In this document: piece by piece, positions 1-13,899 of the stretch | How positions within the stretch are numbered: the first letter of the stretch is position 1 | How the letters are laid out: every line of letters begins with the position of its first letter | Assembly (NCBI GenBank): GCA_949357655.1 | Contig: CASHTG010000017.1 | Location: 1,178,001-1,242,000, forward strand | Length of the DNA stretch: 64,000 nt | Origin: Parascedosporium putredinis | Lineage: Eukaryota; Ascomycota; Sordariomycetes; Microascales; Microascaceae | Direction: 5' to 3' | Position numbers and translations under genes: made by a program | Notes under the pieces: generated by a model | Told to the model about the DNA's origin: nothing | What the model saw: only the letters and a program-made list of their open reading frames with translations | The model's database searches: none

Positions 1-3000
1 AACAAAGTTCGATTTACTATAGTCTCCCTCAGGACCCAGGACTACCCGGCTCGAAGTTTTGAATGTATTTTGCGGAAATTCTTGCCAACGTCGTCTGCGT
101 GGCTATTTCCCTACATAAAGCAGCTCTAATTGATATGTCCCAGTGAGTTGAGCCGCCAACAAGTAAGGTAGCCATGATTCGTGAGACGGCTGTACCTGGC
201 GATGCGATAATATCATAGGCTTCAGCGTTTACCAACATCACTTGACCCTTTCGCCCAGGCGCTCCTCTAAACCTGGTGATAGATCAATTGATATTACTTC
301 GTCCAGCAGAGGTTGGACTTTTCGTCTTTTCAGCGCTATCAAAGTGATACAAACGTCCTTACGGTGTCCAGTGACCGGCGTAACTCCTTGCAGCCGGGCT
401 GCTTCTAGAGCCGTCGCACGACCGGTAGCCTAGGGTTTTCTAGATCACGTAGCCCCCAGCACAGATGGTATGAAAGGGTCCTTTAAGTGAGTTTTGTCTG
501 AAGGCGGTGTTCTGCGAGATCAGTGCTGCTGCTGCTGGTATCTTATCGCCGTTGGCTTTCATCTGGGCCGGGATAGTAATCCGTATGAAGAGAGAGAGAG
601 AGAGAGGGGGAAGGAGGGAAAATAAGGAAATGATAATGGGCTATCATTCAAACAGCAGGACCCGATAATGAGTAACAGGTTGGTAACAAGGACAAAAGGG
701 CGGCTCTGGATCACAGCTTTGGCCGCTTCCAATGTGCACCGGCTCCTCTAGTATATACAGACACTCGCATCACCTGCTTAAGAAAGGGATGCCTCAGGGA
801 ATCACCTAGACCGTTAGTAGGACCACAGGATGAGTTAAATCAACCCAGCTGGCAACCATGCGAGAGTGGGAAGGTGTCCGACACCATACCTCATAGCTTC
901 ATGATAGAAGTTAGTCCCTTTTCCTATGATGGCCCTCCGCCTGTTCACCCTAGCTTCAACGAAGTTGACCCTATGAACCGACGATTGGGCCGTTCATGAA
1001 GCGAAACCGCCATCTCGGTCGTGATAGCGATACCGTGCTCGCAGTTGAGGTTAAGGGTAGGGAGTAGGAAAGAACTCGATTGCTGCCAAGTCCATGGTCT
1101 CACGAACAACGCAAGGTTGTGAGCTAGGGTTGATCTACATGCCTGGGTCCAGTGGGCCGATAGCTCCTCGTTGAGACATTCGTGGGTTAACTTTCTTTTG
1201 CCCAGAATCCGCACTTTATCAAAGAGGACAACAGCCCAAGGCCTAGGTGGACCTCGCCAATCGCCCGTTGAGGAGCCAGGTATTGGATCATTGTCCCCAG
1301 GCCGGAACTCAAGTCCAGAGAGCCTTCACGTCTGAGGGAAGCGTTCAGAGAACCACGCTGTAGATAAGGCTGACTAGGAATGGAAAATCCGACGGTGACA
1401 GCAACCTTCCTTTCGGCTGTCCTTTGAAGAGGCCGTATAGCTGATGAGTTGTGCCGTGGAGGCGCATCGTGATTCTCGGACGGAGAGTAAGATTTTGATA
1501 CTATCTTGGACATGCGTGCGCATGTGGTCTGCATTATTCTATCCATGTACCCGCGATTTGCCCTTTCTAAGTCCAAACCCTCCTTCTCCGGAGATTATGA
1601 AATCCCCAGCAGTGATAGCGCGCAGCGAAGCCTCCGCATACTCAAGGCTAAGGCAGAGGATAGGGTGAATGTGGACTTCTTGCGCTGCTACGAGCATCGC
1701 CAAAGGATTACTTGGTGCCAGAGGTTTCGCAAAGATGCTATATGGCCACTTGATAGGCCGTGGAGAGATGTAGACAGACTCACTATGGAACTAGCACTAA
1801 GCTTGAGTAGATATCTCATAGATATACCCTGACGGGAACTATCTCAATATGCCCTTCCGTGGGCTGAGGTCGCCTGAGATCCAACGAACCGAGACTCCAG
1901 CATCTCGAGGCTAGAGCGTCTCTTGTGATGCGGACGTGAGGCCATGGGAATTGGAGACGGCCACTGCTCACCAACATAGGCTCGTTCTCCTCCATCACCG
2001 TAGATGTTAGAGCTGTAAAACGGCATAAAAGCACGGAAAGCGTCCGAGCAGCGCCTTCGAGGGCCTCTTTCGACAAACGCTAACACGCGTCAGTCAAGAA
2101 GTTTTGCATTACGTCTACAGCAGCGAAGTATCGAGAAGCCGCTCGTGAGTTCTCCCTCATCTGACGGCCACAGCTCTCGGGGCTTTAAGAAGGCTAAGAA
2201 CCAAGAAGAGAGGCTGCGAGACTCGAAAGGGCCTCGAGCCAAAATGTCTAAGGTGTGGTCTTCGCCCGCCTTCCGTGAGCCGGTGAGACAAATAGTAGCT
2301 ATCCCACCCACCAACTATCATCCCTGGACCTCATTATGGAAATCTACACCAGAGTGAATAGATGGCGGCTCTTCAGAGTGTAGGTAGGGGTGAGCTTCTG
2401 GTGGAAAACAAAAACCCAGATCCTCAGGTGAAAATGGGTGCGGCGAGACCAGGGCCACCAACAAACCTCACTATAGGTCGGCGCAATGTAGTGAGGACAA
2501 TATCAGCTGGAAGAAGCGGCGGAATTGTATCTGGGGCCTAGCGATCAAGTTCACGATGCACTCTATCTCGACTGACGGTGGATGGTGAGCAGGTCGGCCC
2601 GACAGAGGAGCTGCCTAGGCCAAGGCTGTAAATGTGCCTGCGACGATTCCATCGGAGTAATACTATCATGACCAACCACACTCTACAGTTGATCAAGGTC
2701 GGTTAAGCCTACTACATTAAACAGGGCGATGTTGCTACCTTGGCAATCGCGTGCGCTGATGGGCTAGAGGTAGGGTTCGCCTCTTCCTTGCCCATCGTTG
2801 GAAAGAAATCATGCTTCTTCTGGAGTTACAAGAGCAGAAGCTTTGGGAAATCAATGAGAAGAAGGGTATCGGTCTCCAAACCAAGCCGTGATGGGGGAGC
2901 GACTAGCAAGAGCACCTGGGGCGAGTCGAACTACATTATCGGTGGAAATCCATTGCTTCCGAACGCCCCAATTGATATTCTCGGGTGGGCTTGAACTTGT

Positions 3001-6000
3001 AGCTTTTTGGTTCCTGCGATAGAACATTACTGCACTGATCGTTCACTCGTTACGATGATGTCACAGGTAAGATCGAGTTGTTGTGTCGCCTCAAGCAAAT
3101 TCTCAACGCACATGGACAGGCCGACCCGTCTCGCGGTAAATGAACAGTGCTCCTTCTGTTTGCGCCCGTCGCAATGACGTCGAAAGATGCTGTTATTTTA
3201 CCCTCGCCTCGTACGATGGGCACACCGCGCCGAGAGGTAGGACCGATCGGCCCAGGCGTGATGCTGTGATTGCTTGTCCTCGGTGCAGTGAATCCTAGCA
3301 AATCTGCCAGATTCCGAGCCCGAGACACCCCCAACATGCCCCTCACTTGTAGATGGCAAATATTTACTCTTTGAGTAGACTGGATTGGGTGCATCGCCTT
3401 TTTTTCGCAGCCTTCAGGGAGGCGTGTCGGAATATTATGGGCGGGCGGGCGACTGGGTATTCCGATCGATCAATCCTCCCGATCAGCGTGGGCGCGAGGC
3501 TGCGGCCGCCCGATTCCGGCCAGGACCCACGAACTAAAAAGAACCAAAAGGCCTGCCTGTTTGTCAATGAACGCACACCTGGGAATGCAAAGAGGTCAAT
3601 TAAGCCCTATCATCGCCAAGGTAATCTCTGGAGGCCCCGTTATCGGACGAGCTGAGCCTGAAGGCAGAGGGCTTAGTGACGGGAGGCATCTGGCCCAGTT
3701 TCGATCTTGCCCGCACCACGGGTCCTTTTCTTTGACATCTGCACGAAATCTTTCGGCCGAAGCCAAACTCGATAGCTTATCCAAACTCTTGGGAATGGTA
3801 TGCGGAGTTCCTAATCTATCGCGATTGACGGTTAACAGGGCAGACGAGTAAAAAAAAAAATCTAAAGGGTCAAACGAAACCCGCAAGGTCTTCTTGTGTC
3901 ATCATTGTTTCGCCATTATCGCGCATCTCCATCACACAAGTCAAGACAAAAGGAGCGATGCGATTGCGCGCGCGCTTATTTCCCTTATGTTTCTGAACGA
4001 GAGGAGATTGCAAAAATCGTCTCGGTGTCCGACAGGCGGAAATGCTGGGGAATGACGAGAGGCAAACTATGTTGCATAAACAAGACGTGATGGTGAAGCG
4101 GCCAAATGAAGGGTTCGGGCAAAAGTGAGAGGGCGGCTGGGAGATGTTGGCAGACGGGGCTCGTTCCTCATCATCGTGAAGGCCATGGGCTGCCGAAAAG
4201 GTGGGTTATGCTTGCGAGACGAGTCGCCTTCGCCAATAAAGCCCTGTTTCCCTTTCCATGAGGGTGTGAAATGAACCATAAAACTGCGTGTTCATTGACA
4301 AGAGCCTGGGGTGGGGACCAGAATCGTTCTTGTCTCTCTGGGTGGCGAGGAACCCGCGCTCTGATGAAAATGCTTCGCTCTTTCGTGTCCTCGTCTCCCG
4401 ACCTTTGGTGGGAGCACTGGTGCGTTCTCGCCAGGATTTGGGTACGTACCACAAATCCCTGCCCGAGCAATGAGCGAATGGGAAGAAATATTCTTCGGAA
4501 ACCCAAATAGAATAGGCCCCAACCCAACAGAACCGGGTCCGCTCCCCTTCAGCCCCGACCCTCAGATCTCTCGCGAGGTCCGAGGGTTTCATCGTGGTCT
4601 GGACTCGACTCGACTCTCAGACATTTGAGTAAGCCAACCATCAAGAGTGTACAGCAAAGTTATGCAGTGAGGAGTATTACATGATAATATTAACTCGACT
4701 CCACAGCAGGTTGTTGAAATACAGGGATGCACCCTGGATGAGGAAGTGAGCGTGGCCACTTCACACGGCTTGTCCCCTCCAAGAGAGATGCTGCGGTGGG
4801 GTGCTAGAAATGTGCTGCTCTGTGGATACAAACTCGCTTCTCAAGCAAGTCATGGAAACTCATCTGTTGTCCAAGTATTACTTGTGTATCACCGGCTCCA
4901 AAACAGGGAGGTACACGGCATCAAGGATGGCAAGCCACGTTTTGCACATGCACAACGCTGCATCACACTTTGCTTTTCACTCGCAGATGCCGGATGTGCA
5001 GAGCAGGAGAAGAAAAAGGAAAGAAAAAGGCGGAGGGTTACACGGATGGCCCTGCCCAACGGAAGGGCCCCCGATTTGATTTTAGGATATCGCCCGGCCA
5101 TCCGCAAGCCTTCCGCTTCTCGTCAACCTCCCCTGAGGACACGGGAATTTATTCCTTTGCCGGGCAAGCCTACCATTGTCTCCCGGGGACTTGATTCCTT
5201 GCTCCTTTCCCCCTGCCTCTTCAAAACGCATGCAATGCCATCCTTCAGTTCAAGCTCCATGAGACTGGTCAGGACTCTTGGGCCAGCCTCAGCCAAGACT
5301 CCTGATATCGTTCCAGGATCCATCAGGAGCGGGTGGGGAGTATGAGCAAAGAGCAAAGAGCGGGGAGAGGAGAAAGCAGGCCAGGTCGAGTCTCCTCTGT
5401 TCTTCGTTGCAGAAGCTTGGCGGAACCCACCCTTCGAAATGACCTGGAGGCAGTGGCAAGAGTGGTTGGAGGCTTCGGCACATTCAAGGATCTGGCGCAG
5501 GGGCCTTGAGGCACATGCTGCAGCTAACCTGCTCGCATTCGAATCAGCTTGCACAGAAGAGAGCCAAGTTCTCTTGAGGAAGGCAGCCAGGGGAGGGGAA
5601 TACCCAAAATACTTCGTACTTTGTAATACCTCAGATGACTTTGTGTTACCGCCTCGGTCAAGGCAAGGATCTCAATCCTGCACTGGATGCCCAACTGTTG
5701 TTTGTATTGTTACCCATCCATCAACTTAACACTTTGGAGAGTGAGAAACAACGCGGGGAATCTGCCTGCACAAGGTCAAGGAAGCGGGCGGGCATGGGGA
5801 TGCTGGTGCTAAAGGTTGGTTGTCGTTTTGCGCCCGGACATAGTTCGTATTGCTTCCTGACGCTACATTTTTCTGCTCTGTTCGCCTTCGCGTCCGACGG
5901 CGACTTGACCTTGCACCTGAATGTACAAAATTCGAGGGCAAAAAGCCACACGGGGTTGTCACAAGCCCCTTCACCTTCACTGGGCTTCGATTATAATGTA

Positions 6001-9000
6001 CGGGGTCCTATCGAGGCAGAAAGAATCATATCATGGGCGGTCAGGATGCTGGCGCCGACTCTCCCTGTCAGTTGGACGGGGGACACTCGGGAACAATAGT
6101 CGGATTCTCATCTTGAAAGCAAACTATCTACCGAAAGGTCAAGTCGTTGATCGGTCCCATACCTCAGACGCCAAAGAGCGCTAAGAACGGGACTATTTAC
6201 CTGTCTCGCCAGAGTGCCGGCTCCGCCCCTAATAATGTCAGCCGAGTATTTGTGTCAAAGAATAATGAAGCTTCCAGCAGTATTCTAAAAGCCCTGTTTG
6301 TCAGGAGACAGCAAACTAACAGGCGACTCCTCTTGGCCGCCACCAAGCCTACGGGTCAGACTAATTTTGCTAGTTTTGTTCTGACTTCAGCCCGGTCGTC
6401 CGCTAAGGCCACCGGGTCCAAGGGTTTGGAGAATCGGGGGTTCCGACTTTGATCGTTATCCCTTCTTTCGACTGCGAGCAGAGGCCTGACTCAAGCCTGA
6501 ACCTTGCTGGCTAACGACTCTTTGCGCGAACTTGAAGGCTAATCAATTTGAGTTATCGGCCGAATCCTGTATTAGCTTGAGGATGGGAAGAGTTGGTTGA
6601 TCCACGAATCCACCTCTATGTACACTAATATTTGCCTGAGCGCTCATGGTGCGATCTGGTGATGATAGGTCTTGGCGACAGGGGCACCGCAAGTGTCGTC
6701 GAACGTTCGAACCGCACATCAATTATTACTTGCACGTTGAAGTGCAGTGCGCTCTTGCCCAATCTCACTCTGCATTGATCGCTTCTTTCCCCGCCTTCAC
6801 GCCCCAAGGCTTTCCGCCAGGGCTGCCCCCGGATCGTCTAGATTTCGTAGTGTCTATCGGTATTACAAGCACAAGGGCCAAAGTCGAAATCTTGCTCAAT
6901 TGAGGGTGGACTTGAAAGGCCCAATAATCTTGTTGTTTACAAATTCAGTGGCCTGGAATTCTCCAGTCAGCCCCTTCGCCGATCGGCTTGGACGAACTGG
7001 TAAGGCTGATGGTGTTCGCCGAGAATGATTGTGTCACATATCACCTTTTAGTTTCCCTCTTGTGTGGTGTGTCTGGAAACGACTTGCACATAGAATTCTT
7101 TTAGTGGATTTGACCTCCCGACGCGTGCGCAGCCTGCCAACTGAGCGATGAATTCCAGATACATCCGCAGATTGCCCTGGCCCATGCATCGATGTTTGAT
7201 CCCAAAACTAATACAGTGGAGAAGTTGGCCCACCAGCAAGATCCATTCGAAGGAGACAGGGTTAGCCCCAGCGCTGAATCCCCTCGATACCTATACTATC
7301 ATTAGCTGTTTGAAAGGACCCATCATTGATTCATTCTGTCCATCGAGGTTGAAGTTCGCACCTGAAATATTGACAAGGCCAGCCCTGTAAGCCTTGATGG
7401 ACCCAAGAATATCTAACCTAGCCTGTTTCGCAGGTGTGGTACTGGCGCGGTTTCCCTTGATGAAAGGGGAGGGCACGTACGACGTCCCTACCCTCAGCTC
7501 TTCCCTCTTTTCTCGCGCAGCTTGATCAAGGCGACTGAGAGATCGAGCCTGAGCGCGAGCTCGCAGCCCTAGGAATGTTCTCGGAGTTGAGGAAGTGTAG
7601 CGTACACTAAAATCATCGCTTCTACCATCTTTTGACAGCTCTGACCCCGTCGATCATGTGTCTGTTCACAGGCAACGGAACTGATCCCTCTTCCGCGATG
7701 GGCAAGCCCCACAAATTGCGAATCTCCACTCCTCCAACCTCAGCACGCTAGTTTAGCGTCAAGGTGACGGTATGGCATCCATGTTAGCGACTGGGATCGG
7801 TTCGCTTCACGTACGAAGTAATAATACATCAACAAAAAATGAAGAGAGGGATTGAACGGGCTAGGGTGTATACCCTCTGACAGGCAGGCCCCAGCTGTCC
7901 CTCTTCCATGGAATCAAAGCCGTCCGTTAACTAGGAGACATAGTTATTAGACTTCGTGCACAACAGAGGAATCTGCATCAAGGAGCCTTCCCCACGACTA
8001 GAGAAGGCGTCTCCTCCACTCTACCATACCATGCAAACATGCTTTTGAGCGGAAGGATCGCAGCCGCCCCGTGCGCGGTCACAGACGAGGTGGTCGAAGT
8101 TGGTGCTTTGCCAACTGCATCATCAAGGGCACAAAGGCTTGTTCGTTTGGTATGACACGAAGTCCACCATCGACTTGGGCGGTAGCCCCCACCCAATTAT
8201 CACCTATCACCAGGATTTCACAAGTTCAAAGGAGAGCGAGACCTTTTCAGGGCCGGTAGATGAGATCGTGTTGCGTATGCATCGACTTCGTACCTGTAGT
8301 GGTATCGGCAGCCTTGATTAGGGTAAAACGTCCAAGCCCAGCGAGCCGATAGAAACGAAAAATAAATAAATAAAATTCGACTAGCCTCCCCTGGAGCGGG
8401 TTCCTTCAGTGCTGTACCGGCAAGGGCCGGCCGAGATCTTCCGCGAAAGCAAAGAAATAGTAGAGGGGGATGGCACCACGGATCTATCGACTTGGTAGTT
8501 TATCTAATGATCGACGAGACGAGGATAGCCTTGAACCAAGTTTGCCGTGGAGGTGGGTTTCCCCGTCTCCCCTCCTTTATTGCTCCGCCATTGAAACCCA
8601 GCTTTATCGTGACGGCAATAACCAACCAGAGTGGTGGCTTCCCACTTATCTTTGAGTCTCCGACGAAATGGAAACGAATGAACCTTCCACAAGTAACCCC
8701 AATGGCCATTTCGCTCCGTTAGAAGAGGAAGGTGAGCTTTGCGCACCGGGGCGGGGCGGTCGGTGTGTGGATCTATCTGGTTTTCTTCGTCTTCTTTCCA
8801 CTTCACCATGGCCCCATTCTTTACGATGAAACTGGCGTATTCGGAACAAAGGGCTTGAATATTTCAAATGTTTTGAGGCAGATGGCGAAACGTTGCGCCA
8901 AAACCGACCATGCGGGCTGGATGCATTCCCCATCGCCATAGCGGGGGTATGAGAAAAAGAACCTCTGTTATTCACTGCCCCTCCCCATTAAGCGAGTGCA

Positions 9001-12000
9001 ATCATGTGTGAGGAATGAAACTGGAGCCCTTTTTCCATGTTCACAGAGGGAAGCAGGTGCAACCTTGCACGGAGGTTGGGTGGAGGCTCCGAGTGAGGAA
9101 AGCACTTTTGGGTGTTTCTGGCCGCCTCTCAGGCCAACCTACAGCCTGAAATGGCCCTTGGCGGTTGCAGGAGCGGAGAGGGGCTCGAAATATACAAGGC
9201 GGGTTTTATTGCAAGCCACAGCACTTTCTCTCCCGTTTGCACGTCAGAATCTGACACCCGCCGCTTGCCAAGAAATGTCTGGTACCTCGATGTGGGACGT
9301 GGACTTGGTTGACATTGACAGTGCCTTGGCTTGGACCGACGACCTGATCCTCCAAGCGGCGAGCGCTCTATCATGCTCGCCATTGCCCCACCAGATGTGC
9401 TTTGACCCTCACCACTCCAAGGGTCGATGGATGGCTTTTTGTTCTTCTTTCCTCTTTCTTTCTTTCCCCTCTCCTCTTTGCCCGGTCGCTCGGGCCCCTT
9501 CGTGACTATGGCTTATTATGATGATGGCGGATCCGAGAGCTAATCCGCGCAGTGTCCGTTCTCTCCCCCGCCCCGAGGCCATCACCCTCTCTCCTATTGG
9601 CATGGATAGTATTAGACTGAGCTGTGGGTTGGTGCACGATTTTGGTGCGGTTTCCGCTCCAAGGCCGTGGTTGATGGTTGAGTGATTGGGTAATCTCGTC
9701 TGTGGGCACGGCCGCATATCTGAGAGCAAGGCAAGACCCTCGACCCTGGGAGGCGAACAACTCTGGCTCGGGCGCTCAATAGAACAAGGATGCAGGGATG
9801 AGATAACCATTCGATACCCCGAAATATCCCACCACCGCAACACACGTCTGAGCATCCATTCCCAGCCGAGAAGAAGAAGCGAGGATGGAGGAATTCTTGG
9901 GAGGGAGGTAGGTACTTGTGTGGAAATTTCCTACAGCTGCACTCTGCTCCAGAGGCCGAGGAGAGAGGGGAAGCGAGCCGATGTTGCTGTCAGCTCAGTC
10001 CACGGGGAACAGCTCATCTCGATGCCATGAATGGCTTCTTGACTTGATGGGATCGACTGTTCCCGGCGACTCAGCCGCTAGAACCAAGCTTCTGCGCTTG
10101 GAAGGAGTGGGCTCCAACTGACTCTTTTGCGCCCAGCGCACAAAAGAATTTGGGTGATCACTCCCTGACAGGCATTGATGCATTGACAGATGCCGGATGC
10201 TGATCCTGCCATTAAGGATCGCTCCACAGCTCACACACCATAATGGTCGCCGCTCAAGCTCAGAGGAACAGCGAGAGGGACGAACCCCCTTGTCGACTAG
10301 CTTCAAATGCTCTCCCCCGTCACTTCCTCCAAGTATTACGCTAGTCGGCCAGACGGTGGCAGTCAGTATTGGGCCTGCGCCGCCAAGACGTCAAAGCTAA
10401 ATCCATCTGCTTGACGAACGACATCAGCAAGAGTGCACTAATACAAGTACGCTAGAGCTATGGGATGGGTGCTTGGGAACGATTCGAAGGTGTGCTCAGG
10501 GTATTATTCGTTACTTTCGAATCGGCATAGGGGCCTCCCTTGCTCGACTCAGAAAGAACACGAATTAGGGCTCGGGGGCCGAACGCACGGCCTCCTCTAC
10601 GCCTCACCAAGCCCTCCCCACCACACTCGATGGACTCTAGCTTGTTCTCTTGGAAGATTCACTGTTCTCCATGGAATCTTCCCCAGGCTTGTCACACACT
10701 TGCAGACACACACGCGCACACACACACATTGATCACACACCCGCACATGTTGTTTCCGTGCTGCATCGAGTGCACACCACCGTTGCAGACAGGAGAGATC
10801 TTCTCGTGGCTGCACGTGGAGCCGGATTTCATCAGAAAAATGACGCCCATTGACGAGGGATTGGCAGTGCATTACATTGCCGTCAGTGTGGCGATGGATG
10901 AACCATCTGGACCACTCCCTCCTGGCTCTCTGATGGTCAGTTTGGTGGATATCGATCCGAAGGCCAGGATTTCCTCTCATTGGGCAATTGGCACATCATC
11001 CCGGATTACGGAGTACCCGTCATGGCTCAGCTTGTACACTCCAGTCCACTCACAGTGTCCAGGTACACTACACTAGTCTCGGAGGCCAGCCCGAACAAAG
11101 CCAGCCAGAGAGGAGTCCCCGACAGGGTACTTCGTACATTGATACCGTGGCGCACTTTTTAGGAGAGCTGGTCCCGTTAATGGCCCCACTTCGGCCGATG
11201 GTGTACTTGCCTTGTTCCTCACAGAAAACCCTGCAACTGCGTGCGCATGCATTCCCGGCTCTCTGGCACTTGCCAAGATACATGGAGAGTACTTGGACAC
11301 CGGCAGGCTCGAAGATTGTGAGCACGCTTGGTCGCCCGCGTAATGTCGTTCTCTCCAGGGGACGGGCAGCATCACCCATTGTTACTCTCTGGTACATTGC
11401 GGGCGCTGATGGTGGTGGAGGGCCGATGTCTCCAAAATTGGCGTGGTTCTCGCTTCTTTTTCCACCCAGTTTTGACCCTCTGCCAGCGCCATTTTTCTAA
11501 CCATCGAATCCTCTGCTTGTCTCCTCCCACCACCCTTCTCCTTTTCCAGACCCCCTCCCCTTTCCCACGGCTGCCCCTGTGGCATCCCTCCCTCCCCTCC
11601 CAACGAACACCCCCTCCCCCCTTCGCGCTCTCCCGCTTTCCGCTTGGGTACATGGCATTGGACAGAGAGGCCGGAGGTCGATCATTGTTCATGCTTCCCC
11701 GGCCTGCCAGGCGAAGATGAATATCCGTGTCGGGGGTACGAAGTAAATTGAAGAGGAGAGGAGAGCAATAACGGATGTGAACTATTAGCACGGACGTTTT
11801 TCCATTGCATCAGGCCCCTCCTTCACCCTGGCCGCCTCTTGCCCGTGTTACATCCATTGAAGCTGCCAATGCCTCTCCCGAAGCTGGCTAGCCAAGTTTT
11901 CTTCCTTTCTGGTTCCCCCATCGACTTTTTACCTCCCATTGACGCACCCAAAGCTTGAAGGGCCTGTCCTGTCGTTCTGCGCACGAGCATCCCTCCAGCG

Positions 12001-12501
12001 GATAAGCGAAAAAGACGCGAAGAGCTAAGAGGGGGACAGAACAGAAAGGGAACAAGAAAAAAAAAAAAAACGCCACAAGCGAGCGGGCCAAACGGAGACG
12101 CAGAAAAAGAAAGTCTACACCACTCGAGCCGAGTGGGCACACTATTTCCTCATCGATAAACGCTAGGACGCACTTCTCGAAAAGGGAATCATGCTCCTCG
12201 TCGCTGCCTCTGTCTTGTCAAGTATCTCCATCTAAATACTTATATCATCCACTCGCCCTCCTTCCTCTCCACCCACATCTCTCCTCCCGGCCAGGATCCA
12301 CACCGAGACGACTCCAGGAAGCTGGCTCTCTTGACAACGAACGCTACTCCCTCCCAATTTCACTTCTGTCGCTGCTCGACTTGACGACTTCGGGCGCAAC
12401 CACCGCTCTACATCTTTCATCTTTCGCTCTCACGGCGAGGGGATCTTGACTGACACCTCTCTACGCGACGGGCGCTTCCCAACTCACAAGACACCGCCAT
12501 C
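1..12501. other. Gene-free interval with no recognisable coding sequence
   Basis: I see no gene I can support in these 12.5 kb. Open frames are short, overlap on several strands, and are rich in Ser, Arg, His and Cys, as expected of chance frames. Base composition is near balanced, so there is no strong AT-rich signature of repeat-induced point mutation. The visible content is an (AG)n tract at 589-606, a degenerate tRNA-like patch near 7092-7156, four copies of TACTTCGTAC or its complement (5610, 7811, 11128, 11736), the related TACGGAGTAC at 11008, a (CA)n tract near 10706-10728 and a poly-A tract near 12057-12070. A frame from 10540 to 11076 (178 codons) is the most protein-like but I cannot identify it. 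Old, diverged mobile elements may be present but cannot be shown by eye. Confidence 0.5.
589..606. repeat. (AG)n microsatellite
   Basis: A perfect run of nine AG units followed by a G-rich stretch. It lies in sequence with no gene. Confidence 0.9.
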
Positions 12502-13899
12502 ATGGGTCAAACCGATCAGCAACGCCAGGATGGCCTGGTCATCACCACCGCGCTCTTCACTTCTATTGCTTGTAAGCCCTGCCACATCAACTAACCCTTC
12601 TTCGCAACCTGTGTTGGCCGTTTTCCCGTGGGACTGCTATGCGACACGGTGCGCGCGCATGGCGAGGGCACCACCGTCTCGATATGCGATATGTGTAGGA
12701 GTAGTTGCTAATTCTCGATTGTGTGTGCTTAGTTGTTGTTGTCGCCCTCCGGTCGATAACCCGCTTTATCCTCATTCGCAAGGGCGGTTGGGACGATTAT
12801 CTCATGTTGGCCGCCATGATCCTTAGCATGGGCTACTTTGCCGAGGTCATGGTGGGCAGGGCGAACCACATGGGCTTCTCCATCACCACCCTCAGCCTGG
12901 ACAACATGCTTAACTTGATCAAGGTTACTCTCGCCATTCAGCTCACTTACTATGGCGCCGTCAGTGCGATCAAGATCTCCATCTTGTGCATGTACCTCCG
13001 GTTCTGTAAGTTGCCCTTGGCGCTCAAATCCATTTTCTTCTCGTTTTTCCCCGCGCGCTAACAGTCTCTGGCAGTGGCTTCTCACACCTCGCGCATGCTG
13101 GCCTATGGCACCATTGCCTTCCACGTTGTCTTCTTCGTCATTTGCATTCTCGTGACTGCTTTGCAGTGCCGACCGATCAACAAGATGTGGGATTTGACCG
13201 GAACCGTTGAGGGAACTTGCATCAACACCACGGCCTTCTTCTACTGTAGGTGTTTTCTTTTTCTTTCCCCCGCAGCCCCCGCAGCCCCCCGCCTCCCTCG
13301 CTCGTTGGGACGCGCGAGGGTGGATCTCTCTTTGAGATGTCGAGAAATCGGAGCTTTGCTAACATGTCCGGATTTCTTTTATAGTCACTTCTGGCTTCAA
13401 TATCATCACTGATATCTGGATCATCGCCCTCCCTCTCAAGGCTCTGATGAAGATTAACAGGCCTCGCAAGGAGAAGATTGCCCTCATCTTGATCTTTGGC
13501 GTTGGTACTTTCGCCACCATCACCTCCATCATCCGTCTCCACACCATCTACACGTACACGCTTGCTGAGGACCCGTTCCAGCAGAGCATCCTCGTCAACC
13601 TCTGGTCCGTCCTCGAGGTCAACATTGCCATCATCTGCGCTTCCGCCCCCGCGCTCAAGCCTCTCTTCACGCCCAAGGCGCTTAGGGCGGCCAGGGAAGG
13701 CTCGTCGGGTGCCACCAGCCAGAAGTATAACCTCAGCCGATCAGGCTACATCAAGAGCAAGAAGTCGGTGGACCAGACGTGGACGGAGACGTCGATCACC
13801 CTCGGCCCTGTCCCCTACAACAGCACCGAGATCAGCGCGGGCAGCCGCCGTGAGAAGGATAAGGATGGTGACAGCACCGTCGACATCCTCCCCGCGTAA
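12502..13899 (+). CDS. PTH11-like fungal rhodopsin-domain integral membrane protein
   Basis: Predicted 342-residue multi-pass membrane protein of the fungal rhodopsin-domain group that includes PTH11-like receptors. I read four exons: 12502-12571, 12733-13005, 13075-13245 and 13385-13899. All introns are GT-AG, all interrupt codons in phase 1, and the joined frame has no breaks. The first helix is split by intron 1 and leads into an Arg-Ser-Ile-Thr-Arg-Phe loop and a Gly-Gly-Trp-Asp-Asp-Tyr motif, typical of this family. Helices with conserved Cys-Arg-Pro-Ile, Asp-Ile-Trp-Ile and Leu-Trp-Ser-Val-Leu-Glu patches follow. The last 80 or so residues are a hydrophilic, Ser/Lys-rich cytosolic tail. 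There is no CFEM domain in front. Family members are often proposed as surface sensors, but the ligand here is unknown. This is one of only two genes in the window without a frame break. Confidence 0.88.
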
